Shown here: in pieces, positions 9,480 through 20,611 of the stretch | How positions within the stretch are numbered: the first letter of the stretch is position 1 | Layout of the letters: each line of letters opens with the position of its first letter | DNA from: Gracilaria vermiculophylla | Lineage: Eukaryota > Rhodophyta > Florideophyceae > Gracilariales > Gracilariaceae | Direction: 5' to 3' | DNA: 33,319 nt | NCBI GenBank assembly: GCA_019155205.2 | Contig: JAHNZQ020000004.1 | Location: 1,521,844-1,555,162 of the forward strand | Program-made: the position numbers and the translations under genes | Notes under the pieces: generated by a model | Databases searched by the model: none | Told to the model about the DNA's origin: nothing | What the model saw: only the letters and a program-made list of their open reading frames with translations

Positions 9480-12400
9480 AACCATAGACAAGGGGAATAA
9501 GCAGAGAACGAAAAACAACTCCGGCTTTGGAGCCTCTCCCTGTTTCCTAGAAGAGAACTTATATGCGGAAATGCGTTTCCGCTCCAGATCGGCCTGATAC
9601 CTCCCGAGGAATTTTCTCGGGATGTGTCCCGCGGGGCTGTTCCGTGTCATCCTTTGAGGTGTGCCCGTATCACCGGACGCAGTACACTATTCCTGCAGGG
9701 GTCCGTCAGTACGAGACAGTATGATCCACCGTATAAAAGAATATCTTCTGGAGGGTTCATAATGGCGTCTGTAGCATCCATCAATGGTTAATCGAGAGGT
9801 GTGATGGGATGTTTAGTATCCATCGGCGTCTTCGCTCCTGAAAGGGTGCAAGTAAGAATGTCAGCGCATGGTCTCTGAGCTGGGGTGGTGGGCGTTCCTG
9901 AAAGGCTAAGCGTCGAAAATTTCGTCACCCGATGAAGGGAGGCGACGTCTCAGAGCCCGGTCACCTCGATGGTGCCAGTGACCCTGAAGGTGGCGAAGAC
10001 ATTGTAAGGACCCAAGGCGTTCGACTCTATCTTGTGCGTGACGTTTGGTGGTATATCGAACGTCTCCCCTGTTTGCAGAGGAAAAAGTCGTCGCCTTCCT
10101 TTACGTGAGGGCTTTTTTCACCTTCCGGTGAAAATCCTGTTTATATCTCCTCTGCAAGGCGTTTAGTCTCTCCTTTGCGGCGGAGAGTGCGCCCTCATAG
10201 CGCCTTAAGATGGAGCACTTTCCATGAGCCGCTGAAGGTGTCTGTGTTCCATCACCCATGTGCGCCGTGGCGCGTGCCGCGATAATCGCATTGGGCGGGA
10301 CGCGCAAGAGCACCAGACTGAAAGGACCGGTCTCCGTGGAGCGGTGCACCTCCAGATTTCATGAACACATGAGCGGACCCACGAATGCGTTTCAATCCTT
10401 CTGGCTCTCCGCGACGGAGTGTTTCAATCTTGAGGCCAGGGTTTTGTTAAACGTCTCCGCCTGTCCATTTGTCTGGAGGTGGTCAGCAGTGGTAAAAAAC
10501 TGCTTCATCCCCAGCATTCCCGAGATGGCACTGAATAGCGTCGCCGTGAACTGGGGTCCGTTTTCCGTAAGGAGATACAACGGGATCCCATATTTGTGAG
10601 CCCAATTCTCAAGAAAAGAGTCGGCACTCACTGCTGCAGTGGTGCTCCGGAGAGAAATGGCGCCCGTGATCTTCGAGAACCGATCGGTGATCATGAGGAT
10701 AAATCAATATCCTTTCTCCGACTTGGAAGGAAGGCTCCAAAATATCCATGGCCACGAACTACAAAGCTCCTGAACGCAGGAACAGGGTGCACGGCGGCCG
10801 ATGTTTGCGGATAGTTTTCCGAGCGCCGGCGCACGAATGGCAATTTGCCACCGTTTGGAAGGCATCATTAGCTATACACGGTCAATATAACTCCCTGCTT
10901 ACGTTGAAGCGCATGTGCGATCCACCTGGGTGCCGTGAAATGTGAGGATAGTGCGAGAGATACACCATCCTCGCCCGTAGGCTCGCCTGGACCATCTCTT
11001 GGAGAGCACCATCCAAGGGCGCGCAGCATACAACTATGCTCTCTTGCTCGACATCTATTGACGTTTTTAGAACCTTATCGGTGGCGACACACTCTTTGCG
11101 GGATGCGTTCGTACCCTTCTACTTCAAGAAGTCCACTCTGGTGATAAGGAGAATCCTTTCTCCTTTTCAACGAAGGCTATCATCCCCAGGAGTCCATTAA
11201 ACTTGGCTCGAGGTTCTCAGCACTCCAAGCAATCTCCTTTGGATCCTTCTTTCTCGTAGGCGTTCTCGATGAATAGACACTAGACACGGAATAGGGTCCT
11301 ATCACGGTGTTTAATCTTCTATTTCGGAAAAAATACGCAACAGAGTGTCCTCCGCCTGGTGGTCTGTGCCACAGGCGGTGGACAACGTCAAACTTGTACT
11401 CCGGGAGGCGTAGTCTTCACCTCCCCAAGCGACCGCTAGCATTCTTTAAGGACAGCGTTCACATCAGTGTTGCATGGTCCGTCTCTTAGGTGAAACGCGT
11501 GCCTTCAAGGTATAGGCGAAAAAGCAACACCGCCCATAAAATGGCTTGACATTCGCGCTCTGAGATGGAATATTTCTGTTCCGTCGGTAAAGGCCTGTGA
11601 CTCCCGTATCCTGTAAGGTAACTTCTACCTTCTGATTGTTCCTGTAGTAGGCCACATCTGATCTGATATTTACGGGGGTCTGTAATCAGCACTATTCGAC
11701 CGTTTGCTACGAGAAAACCAAAATCGGTGTCAGTATTAGTCTTCCCTTCAAGGTGTTGAAGGCTTCGAAGTTTTTGTCCGTCAAGAGGGCCAATTCCGTC
11801 GGTTTGTGTTTTTCCAAAAGGTGATTCCTCGGCGCCTCAATACGGCAGAAATTCGTAACAAACCTCGGAAAGACATTACACGACCCCAGGAAGGAGCAAA
11901 GCTATCCTATACTATTCTATCCTATGGCAATACTGTTCGAAATTTGCGCCAATTTACAGCATCTCCTGCCACGTGGCAGGCTTCTCTTCTTCTGGAGTAG
12001 TCGATGCCGCTTCGGCTTCAACGGTGGCGATTGCAGCATATTCATCAAGGTTTTCCATACGCGGAAGATGAGCCAGTCCTGCAAGGACGGATACTGACAA
12101 TCCGACGATAGACTCTTCTTGAAGCCGCAAAGGCACTTCCTTCAGGTTAGCAAGAATGACCCTGAAGGGCATACTCGGCACTATTCCTGTAACGCCATAC
12201 GCCATCATAGAGTGCTGTTTAGTCTTCAGGTTCAGACTCCTCTATAGGAGTGAGAGGCCGGATGCAGAGGTCTGCACCCAAACCTCGGCCTGAGTTTTCG
12301 ATGGAGTTCTGATACTCTTCACCACCCGGAGCTTATTCGATTTCGTCCTCTTTGACAGATTACCCACGTAACGCGCATTGTCGTACGGTCCCGGATATGG

Positions 12401-12898
12401 GGACACGATACCTATAGGAGCGGCGTCGTAAAAAATCGCCTTCCGCAGGCGTGGGTATATTGCACGTACATACCGACTCACAAAAGAAGTGAGCAATATG
12501 TATTGTCCTCCCAAGTTGGTCGAAACGAGGATCCATACCTTCACCTACAAGTAGCTCAACTAGAGATACAAAGGTAATTCTCCGCGGATTTGAAACGCTT
12601 GACACGATGCGTTTCTCACCGTAGAGAGCTTGCCAGTCCTCAACAAACCAGGAGCAGACCACAGGAGCACGGCAGCGTGCACCAGGTTTCGGCCAACACC
12701 GGTGTCGAGGATAGCACGCATGGTTATGGAGGCGGATGAGAAACATCTTGAGGTGGCAAATACCTTACAAATCAAACGGCGGAGCGTGCAAACAGAGTTT
12801 TTAAAAGTGCTGAATAGGCCCAATTGGATTGGAAGGTCCGTCGATTTCACGCTGACTGTGCAGATGGCTTCTCCCCCTTTCCTAGAGGCGACCTTCAC
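9480..12898 (-). pseudogene. G1 pol: protease, RNase H, integrase, chromodomain; broken
   Basis: Minus-strand domains in order follow. (1) Aspartic protease at about 12745-12440, with ILDTGVGRNLVH (active-site DTG kept). (2) A linker to 11954 ending in TPEEEKPATWQEML. (3) RNase H at about 11840-11330: ALLTDKNFEAFNTLK, KYSISERECQAILWAVLL, RLYLEGTRFT, TDHATLM, SGRLGR. (4) Integrase at about 10780-10101: VAMDIL (first Asp, in another frame), ITDRFSKITGAI, TENGPQF (second Asp replaced by Glu), HLQTNGQAE. (5) Tail RRYKQDFHRKV. (6) Chromodomain at about 9725-9480 with TPAGIVY, YGHTSKDDTE and PRKFLGRYQ, holding TGA codons at 9706-9708 and 9670-9672. The RT core with its YxDD box is not found between the linker and RNase H, so an internal deletion is likely. 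Confidence 0.8.
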
Positions 12899-12959
12899 TG
12901 GGCCTGTTTTTGACGGGAAAGAGCAACGCGGAGCATCTACGCGTCACCCATTGGGTTGT

Positions 12960-14774
12960 CACTGTTAGAGGGTAGCTGAATTTCAGTGGGGGGCGGCTGC
13001 TGTGGTTGCGCTTCGGAAGGTGACGTGTTCTCCTGAGGCGAACCCGGTTTGGGTACTGGCCCTTACCATAGCGGCGCAGGTGCGAGTGGGACATTCTACA
13101 CTCCAACTGAAACGCGCCAACGGCTGTTTCCTTGAGGGGAGTGGATATCGTGATTTGCGGTTCGATAATTACCGCTCTCCGTTAATGTGTCCTTAAGGTC
13201 CTGGAAATTCTTCTCTCGTTCCTGCACGATGGTGGCCCTTATTTCCGGGATGAGACTAGTGCAGTTTACTGGCTCCTGCGATAAGCAGATCCTGGAAGAC
13301 GGTGGGAAACCCCGAGTGATTGCGAATTGGACACTTCTGTAGGATCCTGCCGAGGCGTACATGGTAGGAGACGATGGTGGTCTCGTCCTAAAAGGTTCTA
13401 CCGGAGATGAGGCGTATGTCAGAGCAAGGAACGCTTGTGCTCTCTCGAGCACGAGCTCGTCGACCATCCATAAGGTGCTGGAGACCAACTTAAGGGCAGA
13501 TGCCCGAGGTATTTTTAAAGCCGTTGATTTTTCCGAAAGAAGAGCGTGGCTGCGGCGAGCGGCATGGTGTATATCCTCATAGATCTTTGCAAAACGCGCT
13601 AGCTCTGTATAGATGGTCCTTGGGTCCGTGTTCAAGTGACTATGCACCCTGCCCTGGAGCGAGGGAAACAGTCCTACGAAAAACATAGACTTCAACCACC
13701 GTTCAGTGTACACGTTCCCAAACTGTAAGGCCTTCGTCCACAACTTCCCTGAGAACTCGATTGTGGTCATTATCATATTCTACCTATAGGACGTGTGCCT
13801 TTACCATCAGCATCTAATATCGCCTCATCCATTGCGTACCTTTTAAGGAAGAAATTCACCACCTCGGGGTATGTCGCTAATCTCTCCGTTCGATGATCAT
13901 CCACAATCGTGCTCTTTTCCGTGAGGCGTGGATGCACCAGCGAGTGCAATTTACCTATGACGTAGGACTCGGACCACCAGATGACGGCTCTTTCATGGAT
14001 ACCGCTGGTAGTACACGCTGAACGGAAGCGTGTTAGAAAGTTCCACAGCAAAATGGGGTCTTCACCTGAAAAGGAGTGATTCTCTATTTGATTATTCCTG
14101 TGACGATAGATCTTCGTGAGTCGTTTAGTGACCTATGCGTCATAAAGAGTGGAGCGACAATTTAATCAGAAGGTGTCATAATCCACTACTTTGGCGAAGA
14201 GGTCGTTACACGAGACGGCCTTCATGAGCCTTTTACTTTTCTTCTTAGGAGGTACACTGTCCTCCGAGCCGAAGCTGTTCCCGGAATAAGAATGTTCGCT
14301 TCTCTCCGAGATGGCGTCTCGCTTTCTGCTTTTCTCCCTCCGTTTCCTTCGGCGTCTTTTCTGTAGGTTTCTTGTGTACCTGACGATACTACCGCCATTG
14401 CAATTCATTCGAGGAGTATCCTGTCCTTCTCTCTTTCGGTGAAGTAGTTCCCAGTAAGTATCCTGTCCTCCTACGTGACGGGACATGTCCAGGCGGCTCA
14501 TAGCATAATTCCTGATGTGTTCCCGTTTCCCTGAAATAGTATCTTTTTCGCCACTGGCGTAGGACTCGGCCGTTCCCTGTATTTCTCTGCCCGGGATCCC
14601 CTTAAGTGTTGATAGAGGGAACAACTCCTGTACGGAAGAATGAATTTGAAGCGCCGCTGCGGGAAGCAGTTGCGCGATTTGAGAACGAACGTCCTCACGG
14701 ATTACATCTAAAACCACTTTTAAGAAGACATTCGAATCCAGCGATTTAGTAAAGTGCCGGGAGCTCCCGTCCAA
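12960..14774 (-). pseudogene. G1 gag, broken into three frames
   Basis: The first frame (14774-14166, 202 codons) holds an acidic/helical start and a strongly basic run, KRRRRKRREKSRKR, at about residues 139-152. The second (14051-13773) reads FLTRFRSACTTSGIHERAV and TYPEVVNFFLKRYAM, typical of the retrotransposon Gag capsid region. The third (13776-13096) continues with ALQFGNVYTERWLKSMFF, VGLFPSLQGRVHSHL and ARFAKIYEDI. A decayed zinc knuckle follows near 13050-13105 (CPTRTC after VE, with one Cys and the His lost), just before the protease. Gag would form the virus-like particle. The basic run could act in nuclear targeting or RNA binding; that is inference. Confidence 0.75.
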
Positions 14775-14784
14775 GACAGATTTC

Positions 14785-14983
14785 AGTACTGCACACCCGT
14801 CTTATTACACATATCAAGTAACGAAAATAAATCTAAATTCTGCAATTCTTCAGGAGAACTGTAGCACACGGGGGCCAAATAATGCACCACGCGGCTCTGT
14901 TAATGAAATACGAACCCCTACTGGGGATATCTAGTTGTACAGCCTTAAGACATTATCACCTTAGGATCTACTATCCTTCAATG
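14785..14983 (-). repeat. 5' LTR remnant of G1
   Basis: On the minus strand this matches the first third of the 3' LTR. Shared blocks include CTAAGGTGATA(A/T)TGTCTT, TACAGT(T/A)CTCCTGAAGA and the TAAAT-rich part. The match also covers the G2 LTR up to the equivalent of about 24275. Homology then ends and the gag frame begins within about 15 bases. Around 340 bases of LTR plus the primer-binding site and leader are therefore deleted. Confidence 0.7.
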
Positions 14984-14989
14984 AGGTCC

Positions 14990-15640
14990 AGGTGCGTTTT
15001 ATAGAATACATTTGCTGTGCCCAGCGCAAGTACAGGATAAAACTTGTCAAATCCCTGGAAACAATGCACAAAGACATAGCGAAACTTTCAAACAAGAAAC
15101 TGCAGGCTGCGATAGGTTTGTACAGCAGAAAGGCGCACGTAGACGCTATCAATTTCAGCTATGGTAACTACGTCCCGCGCTGCATACCGCAACTGGAGCG
15201 CACGCGAAAACCGCCATTGAAATCGCAACGATCCTTCCGAGTTTTGGAAGGCAGAAGCGAATGTATATTCTTTTTCGAAAACCTCGTTGTTGGCAGGCGA
15301 GAGAAAGTTAACGGAAGAAGGCTCAAGGTCTTCCGAAACAAGGACTTTGATGTTACAGAGAGAGTTCTCAAACATCCCGCAATGCCAGTCGGGCGAGCTT
15401 TTCGTTTTCGAAGAATTTCTTGGTAATCATCGTAGTCAGGGCGACATCGAACTATAATTCAAGTATTCAATTTAATACAATCCACGGTCTTGGTTTGAAT
15501 GGAAATAACTGGATGTCACAGAATTTCCTAAAAGAAGATGTCCCTGACCGTACACTAAAGTACTTGTTGGGCGTCGTAAACAACGGCATAAAGCGTCATC
15601 GCGCTATAGCAAGTTATCTCTGAACTGATGACTGCACATT
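14990..15640 (+). pseudogene. Ty3/gypsy integrase tail and chromodomain (G6)
   Basis: The plus-strand frame at 14992-15426 reads LVKSLETMHKDIAKL, INFSYGNYVPRC, ECIFFFENLVVGRREKVNG, RRLKVFRNKDFDVTE. This is the GPY-type C-terminal domain of a gypsy integrase; the FxxGDYVLR and ENLVTGKxxxVHxxRLxxxRNKDxxVT blocks are characteristic. After a frameshift come chromodomain-like pieces: SGELFVFEEFL, GDIEL, FNTIHGLG (W lost) and EDVPDRTLKYL, ending in TGA at 15621-15623. The integrase catalytic core is absent, being replaced upstream by the end of G1. Its 3' LTR is most likely block L2. It belongs to a different gypsy lineage from G1/G2 and G3. Confidence 0.75.
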
Positions 15641-15659
15641 TTGTTTGTGAAATAGTGGA

Positions 15660-16428
15660 GCGCTGGTCAAACTGAAGTACACGCCCGTTCTTCGGGTTTT
15701 CTCGTATATGGACTTCTACCGAGAAACTCGCGATTGAAGGCTGATAAGACAGAGTCCCGCGCAAGCGGCCAGCGGCCCGATACCTTAATGTATTGCTCGT
15801 GGAACTTCTCGTTTGACCGGTGCCTATGATTGTGCACGGGTGGTGGCCCACGTGGCCAGGTATTTATTTATTTAGAATTTTTCTATTTTCTTAATTAGCC
15901 ATAATTTTTTAAAGGCGCCGGCGTCACGGCCGCCACCTTTAGTAAAAGGAAACCAAGAATCTGGCTCTGAGCCTTCCGCCTACGTCGATATTTGACTCGC
16001 ACGAGAGATGTCCCGTGGCGTACGGTTGCTCATCGGCGTTGTTCGCTGAGAGCGCCTATACTTGCGTATATTACCTTTCTCACTGTGTTCGCTCCTTGTA
16101 CAAAGATCTTTATGGCTCGCCGTTGTTTTTCTTACAGCTGCCTTGCTTTATCCGTGGTGGTACATCTTTCACCTTGTGGATCTCGCAGCTCTCGCTCCGC
16201 CTTCTTTTTCCATCTTTTTCCTCCGAGGAGGCACCGCAAAATCATATATCCATCTGATGGGGATCTTTCTTAATACTTATCCCGCCAAGTCCTGCCGAGG
16301 CACCCTCGGCCTCACATCGGACATTGTCGTGTTGTTGCTTCGAGAGGGCTTTATCGGCAAATGACCTCCGCAGAGGAAGATTCGGACATTTTCTTGTGCT
16401 TTTCTCGCTTGCAGGCTATTGCACTACA
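15660..16428 (+). repeat. LTR-like block L2, probable 3' LTR of G6
   Basis: Homologous to 2505-3278 in the same orientation. It lies directly downstream of the G6 pol end and finishes TTGCACTACA, with the copia B sequence starting at the next bases. The homologous region includes a T-rich stretch (about 15864-15900), a GGCGTCAC..GCCGCC motif, and GATTCGGAC near the 3' end. The exact LTR start is uncertain. ORFs inside (15992-16364) are not supported as genes. Confidence 0.65.
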
Positions 16429-17996
16429 AAAGTCCGGAAAATAATATTCATCAAGGACAACAAAATGAAGAAAAAGTACGAGAGTGCAATAATCATCGAA
16501 ATGAATCACATACGAACATGAAAAAGCTGGATAAAACACAACTACGGGGGCGACTATGCTGCTTTCAGATCAAAATAAAGCATAACATTATCAGGATGGA
16601 TTATTAGAAAACATTTTTAAATTATGAATAGAAGCTATGGAAAAAGAAATAAAAATTTATTATGAAAACGAAACTTAGATGCCGCTTCCTAAAACTTCCA
16701 AAACGCAAATTCCACAGTCCATATGGGCTTTTAAAATAAAACCAGAAAAACAATCAAGAACAAATAACTAAAGCCAGACTGGTGTGTAAATAATATGAAC
16801 AAAAATATGGAATAGAATATTTTTTGAGACATATGCACCTGTGGTAAGAACCTCTTTATCAGGATCACTACTTATTGAGTCTTTGCAAGATAAAATTGTT
16901 CTCAGTCAACTTCCTGTTCAGACTGCAATGGTAAGGGGAGCACTTGATGAAGAAATATATATGGTACAACCAGAAGAATGTATTGATAAAACGAATTCTG
17001 AACCTGTTTCCACACTTCAAAAAAATCAATTTATTGCGCCAAACAGGCACCAAAAACATGGTACTGATCAATTACTGATGAAATTATAAGCATAAAATAT
17101 AAAAAGATCTTTCGCAGATAATGAAATGATCTTTGGAATTCTGGAAGCAACAAATTTTTTTTCGCTTTCTCATATTAATGTTATTGCCATCGCCAGTAAA
17201 TCAGAAGCTTCATTCTTTACAGTGAAACGAAAACTGTTTTCCGCGAAGAAAAAGAAAGGTTTTGGAAACCTCCGACATATCCCTAGCAGAGAAATTGATC
17301 ATCATCCACAGAAAGGATTTAGGAAATATTATCAAAAAAACAGTGCACCGCATGTTTTAAAAAGATATAATATGGATCTTTGCTTGAGTGTCTGTATTGT
17401 GATGGAAGAAAATATAAGTTTAATACCTGCAGAAGAAAAGTGCACAAAAACAACTTCTGATTATCAAGAACTCATCAGATCAATTATGTGCCTGAAGCTT
17501 GGCACTAGACCTGATTTGAGTTTTGCCATTGAAGGTTTAATTCAATTAACAAAATAATACTCGGATGTTTACTGGTAAGCATACAAAAATGTGTTACGCT
17601 CCATGTAGTAAAGAAAAAAATTCTTTCTCATATAGCGTCAAACGTGCGACAAAACATTGAAGATATTCAGTGACTCAAGTTGGGGAAGTAAAAACAACAG
17701 AAAATCAATTTCTTGATATGCGACCATTCATGAGAATTCATTCTTCTCGCGGAGTTTTGAGAATTTCGAATTGTGTAGCCCTATAACCTGTCTAAACAGG
17801 ACGTAAGACACGGAATATCATAACATTCAAATAATGTACTTCTGTTTTCAAGACTGGTTTGAGGATAACTTTGTTCGATTGGAATACTTCCTTACAGGAA
17901 AAAGTATTGCGGATATTCGTACAAAACCATGCACGAATATCAAGCACGAACTGTTTTAACTTTGGAACTCTTTAAGATTCTCCTACCTGACGGGAG
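16429..17996 (+). pseudogene. Ty1/copia pol, 5'-truncated (copia B)
   Basis: From about 16677 the broken frames give LPKRKFHSPYG.LK (RT N-terminus), KARLVCK and YEQKYGIEYFETYAPVVRTS. The frame at 16841-17089 continues with DKIVLSQLPVQTAMV (QxDVxTAFL block, Asp lost), LDEEIYMVQPEECID and a damaged LYGLKQAPKxW region (APNRHQKHGTD). The YVDD box is not visible. The frame at 17126-17557 ends LIRSIMCLKLGTRPDLSFAI. Further on come WGSKNNRKSISGY (RNase H) and LEYFLTGKSIADIRTKPC, the copia terminus. Same family as copia A. Gag, protease and integrase are missing. Confidence 0.8.
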
Positions 17997-18277
17997 GTGT
18001 TGTAGAAGCAAGAAGAAGCTTCTTGAAATACGTTTACTAGTGCAATGACTTGGAAGCTTCCAGAAGCTTTTTTAGAAGGACATGATCTGCATTATTATTG
18101 GACTACGATAAAAATGATATCGAACTATACTATAGAATAACGATAGTGAAGGACGCTATATAAGTACAGTTCTAGCACTGTGTTTAGCGGAAGATAAATA
18201 CCATGCTGATTGTTTAAGATGAAGAAGATGATTGCTTTTGTTTAAGGCTATCCAAGCATTGTACTGCACAACCTACA
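17997..18277 (+). repeat. 3' LTR of copia B
   Basis: Starts TGTTGTAGAAG after the purine run GACGGGAGG. It shares its first 190 or so bases with the inverted copia A LTR, including the duplicated GAAGCTTC-type palindromes and TATAAGTACAGTTCTAGCACT (TATA-like). Copia A is truncated there, so the right end is not fixed by comparison. ACAACCTACA at 18268-18277 is a plausible terminus. Confidence 0.6.
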
Positions 18278-19750
18278 TTACTTGAGCATCGCCACCGTCA
18301 TCGGCTCTGCCATCCTTACGCTGCCCTTTACCCATTTTTCCACCGCCATCCCCGGCTTCCTCGCAGCGGCAAAGGGTCGTGTCTTTCTGCATTTACAATG
18401 ACAAGGTCTATCCGAGTCACTTAGTGGAATGTCATGTGCTGCGCCACATGTAGTATGTCTGAGGTCACGGTTATGCAGGGCACCGGACAAATAGAGCAAC
18501 AGTCTGAGTTACAGCAACTATTTTTAGGGAGGATAAAGGAGTCTCACCCAGTACGCCGAGGACGCCCCTTCTTTCGCCATTGATCCCACCTCCGCCCTCG
18601 CTCTCACTTCTGCTAACAACACCACTTTTTCCATCGCCCACACTTGATCCTCCATCAATCGTTCCCACTTCTTCGTCATAGTCCCCGTTCCCGCACACAG
18701 TTGCGGCGAGCAGCACACGATCCCGCTGCCGCCTTCGCCATTCAGAACACCCCTTGCATCATCTCCGCCGTCACTGTCAATCTCGACCGCAGACGCCCTA
18801 CGACCTCTAGCCTTGCCCCCATTTACATGAGCTCAGCCGCAGCCCCCATCGTCACCATGTCCGCCGTCGGATAACAGCGACACGTCGCTGACACCGCCAG
18901 ATCCTCCGTCTCCTCCAGCCACGCCCATTCTGCAGCCACCTCCTTAAATCTCACTCACTCCCACCGGATCCGATAGACGCCTCGAATCCCCGTATGATCC
19001 TGTCGCCGTGCTTTGACCCGTTTTCTTATTTCCCCTCGTGCCCCATTTCACTCCTCGCGACTCTCCAGCACCCCGCGATCTCCAAATCCACCGTCTCCAC
19101 CGTGCCCACTACGCTGCCACCACCATTACAACCACTAACACCAACGGCACCATCACCACCGCCTTTATTCGAGCCACCAGCGCCAACGCCTCCATTACCG
19201 CTGCCACCCCCGCTGCTGATGAGCAACGACCAATCGTAACCGTCGCCGTGTCTTCCACCACCATTTTCGTTACACACGTCTTCTCCGTCGCCATGGTCTC
19301 CTTTTAAGCATCCATCTCCACCAGCCCCAACCGCACCGCCAATACCTATTCAAATATTTCTGCCGCCGTTACAGTTTCTGTGCACATCGCCATTAATGTC
19401 TCCTGCACCGCCACCCCCCCCTTCGCCACCCACCGTCAACCCAAAGCAGCATCCGCAACCCCCAACCATCGCCTCCGTCGCCAGCAACCCGGCCCACCCG
19501 CCCCGCAGTCACCACCACCGCCAGCTGCGAGCACAAAGTCACCGCCAACGTCGCCGACGTGGCCGCAAACATCACCGCCACCGCCGCTGATGCCGAAATC
19601 ACTCCTACAGTCGCCGCCGCAGCCTACGCCCCCACTGCCAGCACAACGCTGCCATTACTATTGTTGCACCCTGCGCGAAGCACGGGACCCGTGGGCTGGG
19701 TGGCGGCGCGCAGCACGTGCGGTGCAGGGGGTTTCTGGATCCGGTTCTGC
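18278..19750. repeat. GC-rich CCN-type low-complexity region, no gene supported
   Basis: The plus strand is dominated by CCA/CCG/CCT/ACC/GCC triplets, so all frames stay open in short runs and translate to Pro/Ala/Ser/Thr-rich (plus) or Gly/Val/Ala-rich (minus) peptides. No frame is open throughout and none has a recognisable domain. It could be a decayed proline-rich coding segment or simple-sequence expansion. It ends where gypsy G5 RT begins. Confidence 0.5.
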
Positions 19751-19769
19751 AGGAAATTATCCTCGCACT

Positions 19770-20611
19770 AGGAAAGTCCTGCTCTCGCAGTGCCTAAACC
19801 AGGCACGAAAAAGCTTTGATTCACCGTCGATCTGCGTAGACCGAATGCAAGAACCGTGCAGAACACCTCGGCACTACCTACTCTCGACTCGAAGTTCCAG
19901 GACATCACCGGCAGTACTTGTTTCGCCAATACCGACCTCGCTTATAGATACTGGCAGGTCCTTATCTCTCCAGAATCGCAAGAGATGATGTCTGTCCAGA
20001 CACCTCTCGGCGTCTATTCTTCCAGCCGCCCGCTGCAGGACGGCATTGACTCTGGAAACCATTTCCAAGCCGTTCTTCAACAAAGGTTTAACGGCCGCGT
20101 CGAGGACATGCTATATTGGATCGACAATTTCCAATTTTATGCTAAAAACGAGACAGAGCTCCTCGAATACATCTGGTCTTTTCTCCGCATTTGTAGAAAG
20201 ATCGTCCTCAAGATCCACGCAGAGACATCAAACTTCTTTTTTACCGTTGTTCTGTTTTGCGGACGTATTACTTCTGCACAGGGCATCCACTATCACCCTC
20301 GCCAATTCGACTCTTTGCTAGCCATGAGCCGGCCCCTTTTGGCCATGGATTTGAAACAGTTCATCTGCGCTACGAACTGGTTGGGCACTTCTTTTCCTGC
20401 GTATGCCAGACGCGTTGCTCCGCTACACGAGCTTTTGGAATCCTGCTACGTGACCACTGGTCGGCGCACGAAACAGTCGCTTCGGCCATTCTCCCTTGCC
20501 AGCTCGTACGGCGCTGTTTATGATGTCGCTTTCGCTGACATCAAGGAACAACTCGCTGCCTCTGTCAAGCTCACGAATCCCGAGTCCGGCTACCGTATTT
20601 CTCTCTTTACT
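19770..20611 (+). pseudogene. Ty3/gypsy reverse transcriptase fragment (G5)
   Basis: The frame begins PALAVPKPGTKKL, then an in-frame TGA, then FTVDLRRPNA (RT box 1). It is open from about 19823 to the TAG at 20612-20614: FANTDLAYRYWQVLIS (box with Asp), MMSVQTPLGVYSSSRPLQDG, FQAVLQQRF, then LYWIDNFQFYAK where the YxDD box should be (IDN, second Asp lost). Further blocks are FLRICRKIVLKIHAETSNFF, CGRITSAQGIHYHP, QFICATNWLGTSFPAYARRVAPL and GRRTKQSL. The R-TK-S segment and the Arg-Val-Ala-Pro-Leu thumb resemble the gypsy RT type I know from oomycetes and red algae. RNase H is cut at its first residues (ISLFT), where G2 starts. Confidence 0.85.

Larger units (their letters stand above)
6135..14983 (-). 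mobile_element. Ty3/gypsy chromovirus G1, nearly full length, defective
   Basis: Read on the minus strand, the order is: truncated 5' LTR (14983-14785), gag (14774-about 12960), protease, RNase H, integrase and chromodomain (12898-about 9480). Next come a convergent plus-strand ORF (7207-9423), polypurine tract (6668-6677) and 3' LTR (6667-6135). The 3' half is co-linear with G2 (20611-24634). Most of the 5' LTR, the primer-binding site and the RT core are missing, and every ORF has stops or frameshifts. I found no matching target-site duplication at the ends (ACTTT at 6130-6134 against ATGAG after 14980). Confidence 0.85.

Noticed and set aside
6130..14985. Target-site duplication around G1
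   Set aside because: The five bases beyond the 3' LTR (ACTTT) and beyond the 5' LTR remnant (ATGAG) do not match, and the 5' boundary is uncertain by a few bases.
2505..16428. L1 and L2 as the two LTRs of a single 13.9-kb element
   Set aside because: Between them lie pieces of several unrelated elements on both strands, and only a G6 pol end sits next to L2. No matching gag or primer-binding site follows L1. They may simply be two copies of one LTR family.
18278..19660. Proline-, alanine- or glycine-rich ORFs on both strands
   Set aside because: Triplet composition keeps all frames open in short runs; no frame is continuous and none has a domain.
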